Assembly: GCF_001315015.1 (NCBI RefSeq)
Contig: NZ_CP012916.1
Location: 512,001 to 576,000 of the forward strand
Length of the DNA stretch: 64,000 nt
From: Azospirillum brasilense
Lineage (GTDB): Bacteria; Pseudomonadota; Alphaproteobacteria; Azospirillales; Azospirillaceae
Reading direction: 5' to 3'
The translations under genes and the position numbers were made by a program. The notes under the pieces were generated by a model. That model worked only from the letters and a program-made list of their open reading frames with translations. It was not told the origin of the DNA and searched no databases. Of the stretch, positions 63,801-64,000 are shown piece after piece. Each line of letters opens with the position of its first letter. Within the stretch, counting starts at the first letter, position 1.

Positions 63801-64000
63801 ACCGTTGCCGGCGGTCAGCTCCTCCGGCTTCAGCAGGTCGGGGAGCAGGCCGTACTTGACCGGCCCGAAGACGGTGGAATGGGCGCCCATGCCGACCAGC
63901 GCGACGATCAGCACGCCGAGGTCGGCGCGCATGATGCCCCAGGCGGCGATCGCCATCAGGCCGATCTCCGCCACCTTCACGGCGCGGGCGATCAGCGTGC
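60825..64000 (-). CDS. MFS-acyltransferase-acyl ligase fusion (LplT/Aas-like), start lies outside
   Basis: At least 1058 codons, open at the right edge of the window. The N-terminal part (from the second or third helix on) is an MFS domain of the lysophospholipid-flippase LplT type (GPVKYGLLPDLL). The middle is a PlsC acyltransferase with the catalytic NHQSFLDG (HX4D) and FPEGRIT. The C-terminal domain is an AMP-forming acyl-ACP/CoA ligase with LFTSGSEGPPKG, GYGTTETSP, WHDTGDIV and the final TGKTDYPAV lysine. Together they can flip, activate and re-acylate lysophospholipids (remodelling as by E. coli LplT plus Aas). The missing N-terminus is estimated at 60-90 residues. Confidence 0.93.
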   Translation of the reverse strand, partial: TLIARAVKVAEIGLMAIAAWGIMRADLGVLIVALVGMGAHSTVFGPVKYGLLPDLLKPEELTAGNGLVEAGTFVAILLGTIAGGSLAMAHPLALPGLLGATALGGLAASLLIPRAGNADRTVRVGLNPVSVTLRVLRATAQDRVSMLAIYGISIFWGVGAVVMAQFPAIARETLGTDSEGATLLLAVFAVGVAVGSVYAGLGHRVPSRSDARRAALAGLVAAVAGAALPFLTPDVPSAEPLSALALLAQPWAMPLLADLFLIAAAGGAFAVPLYALIQHRAAVSARARVIAAANVVNALFMVVGSGIAAAMLALGVTPLTVAAWGGASMLAAVVLALAIDAVGMGRALARAFFRLAFRVELRGAEHLERLEGAAVVTPNHQSFLDGALLAAFLPGMRFAVDSFIAQQAWAKPFLALADHVTIDPTKPMGTRLLARTLAEGHKICIFPEGRITVTGSLMKINGGPGMLADKAGCPIVPVCIEGAQRSILSRMHGRLRLGLFPRITITVMPPVATPDVTGLAGKKRRAELKSWLSRVMTETVFAAGQRPDTLALALLEAGRKTGWGKAAVQDGDFTTLSYRALTARSLVLGRILARGTEPGEAVGVLLPTASPTAAVFFGLAAYGRPAAMLNFTAGAEAVKAACRAAGLRRIVTSARFVEMGRLGPLVEALAAEHSIVYLEEVKRGLGIGDKLRALAASVAPERFLPEQGQPDDVAAILFTSGSEGPPKGVALTHDNLLANMAQVASVVDFTRQDVVFNCLPVFHSFGLLGGMLLPILNGVKTVLYPNPRHVRLIPELVYQTNATVLFGTDFFLNAWARAADPYDFRSLRLVFAGAERLQEETRRTYTERLRVHLLEGYGTTETSPVIAVNTPARFRPGTVGQALPGIETELLPVPGVPVGGRLRVRGPNVMKGYMRADNPGVVEPPEDGWHDTGDIVDIDADGFIRIVGRVKRFAKVAGEMVPLGLVEELALQADPDAAHAAVALPDARRGERIVLVTAGTSPTRDALMAAAKAKGAPEIAIPRDVLRVETIPLLGTGKTDYPAVSRLAAAMLASETA

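Overview
The window is high-GC DNA, densely packed with genes, from an alphaproteobacterium. The Rhizobium-type glycerol ABC-transporter operon, the chemoreceptors carrying C-terminal PilZ domains, and the general gene repertoire fit Azospirillum or a close relative in the Rhodospirillales. This assignment is an inference from gene content; no rRNA, tRNA or other marker gene lies in the window.

Left part (1-12.8 kb): the 5' portion of a citrate synthase gene (gltA), a small flavodoxin-fold oxidoreductase, and a P-loop ATPase. A nine-gene minus-strand glycerol operon follows, read from 11964 down to 1868: glpD, two ABC ATPases (glpS, glpT), two permeases (glpP, glpQ), a small membrane protein (glpU), the binding protein (glpV), glycerol kinase (glpK) and a trailing short-chain dehydrogenase. 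Glycerol is imported, phosphorylated and oxidised to dihydroxyacetone phosphate. Upstream of glpD sit 10-bp-phased TTTC repeats typical of DeoR/GlpR operators. A dedA gene and a DUF3008 gene close this part.

Centre (13.2-31.1 kb): the most striking region, a five-gene plus-strand biosynthetic operon in which every junction overlaps. It encodes a 4196-residue four-module nonribosomal peptide synthetase (A-T, C-A-T, C-A-T, C-A-T, terminal reductase), a TauD-type Fe(II)/2-oxoglutarate dioxygenase, two complete PvdE/SyrD-type peptide-export ABC proteins and a type II thioesterase. A TTGACA-N16-TATTCT promoter precedes it and a hairpin/T-tract terminator follows it. The first adenylation domain lacks the aspartate that normally binds the alpha-amino group. 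The expected product is a reductively released (aldehyde or alcohol) tetramer with an unusual starter unit. I do not recognise a known product.

Right-centre (31.2-47.8 kb): a DUF697 protein, a small membrane protein and an SPFH/band-7 protein. Then two divergent chemoreceptors (a soluble globin-MCP-PilZ-CZB protein and a membrane Cache-MCP-PilZ protein), a c-type cytochrome, a pentapeptide-repeat protein, and a signalling cluster. That cluster has a stand-alone receiver, a giant Nik1-like hybrid kinase with six near-identical 276-bp HAMP repeats, and a second hybrid kinase.

Right part (47.9-64 kb): envelope and housekeeping genes (glycine-zipper protein, DUF3108 protein, GNAT, GH13 glucosidase, SDR, DMT exporter), several small conserved proteins, a third chemoreceptor, and mntP. 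The mntP leader carries a palindromic operator candidate, a sigma70 promoter and a yybP-ykoY manganese riboswitch with a readable expression platform. Further on are an alpha/beta hydrolase, a DUF533 protein with a perfect terminator, an O-methyltransferase and the start-truncated end of an MFS-acyltransferase-acyl-ligase fusion (LplT/Aas-like).
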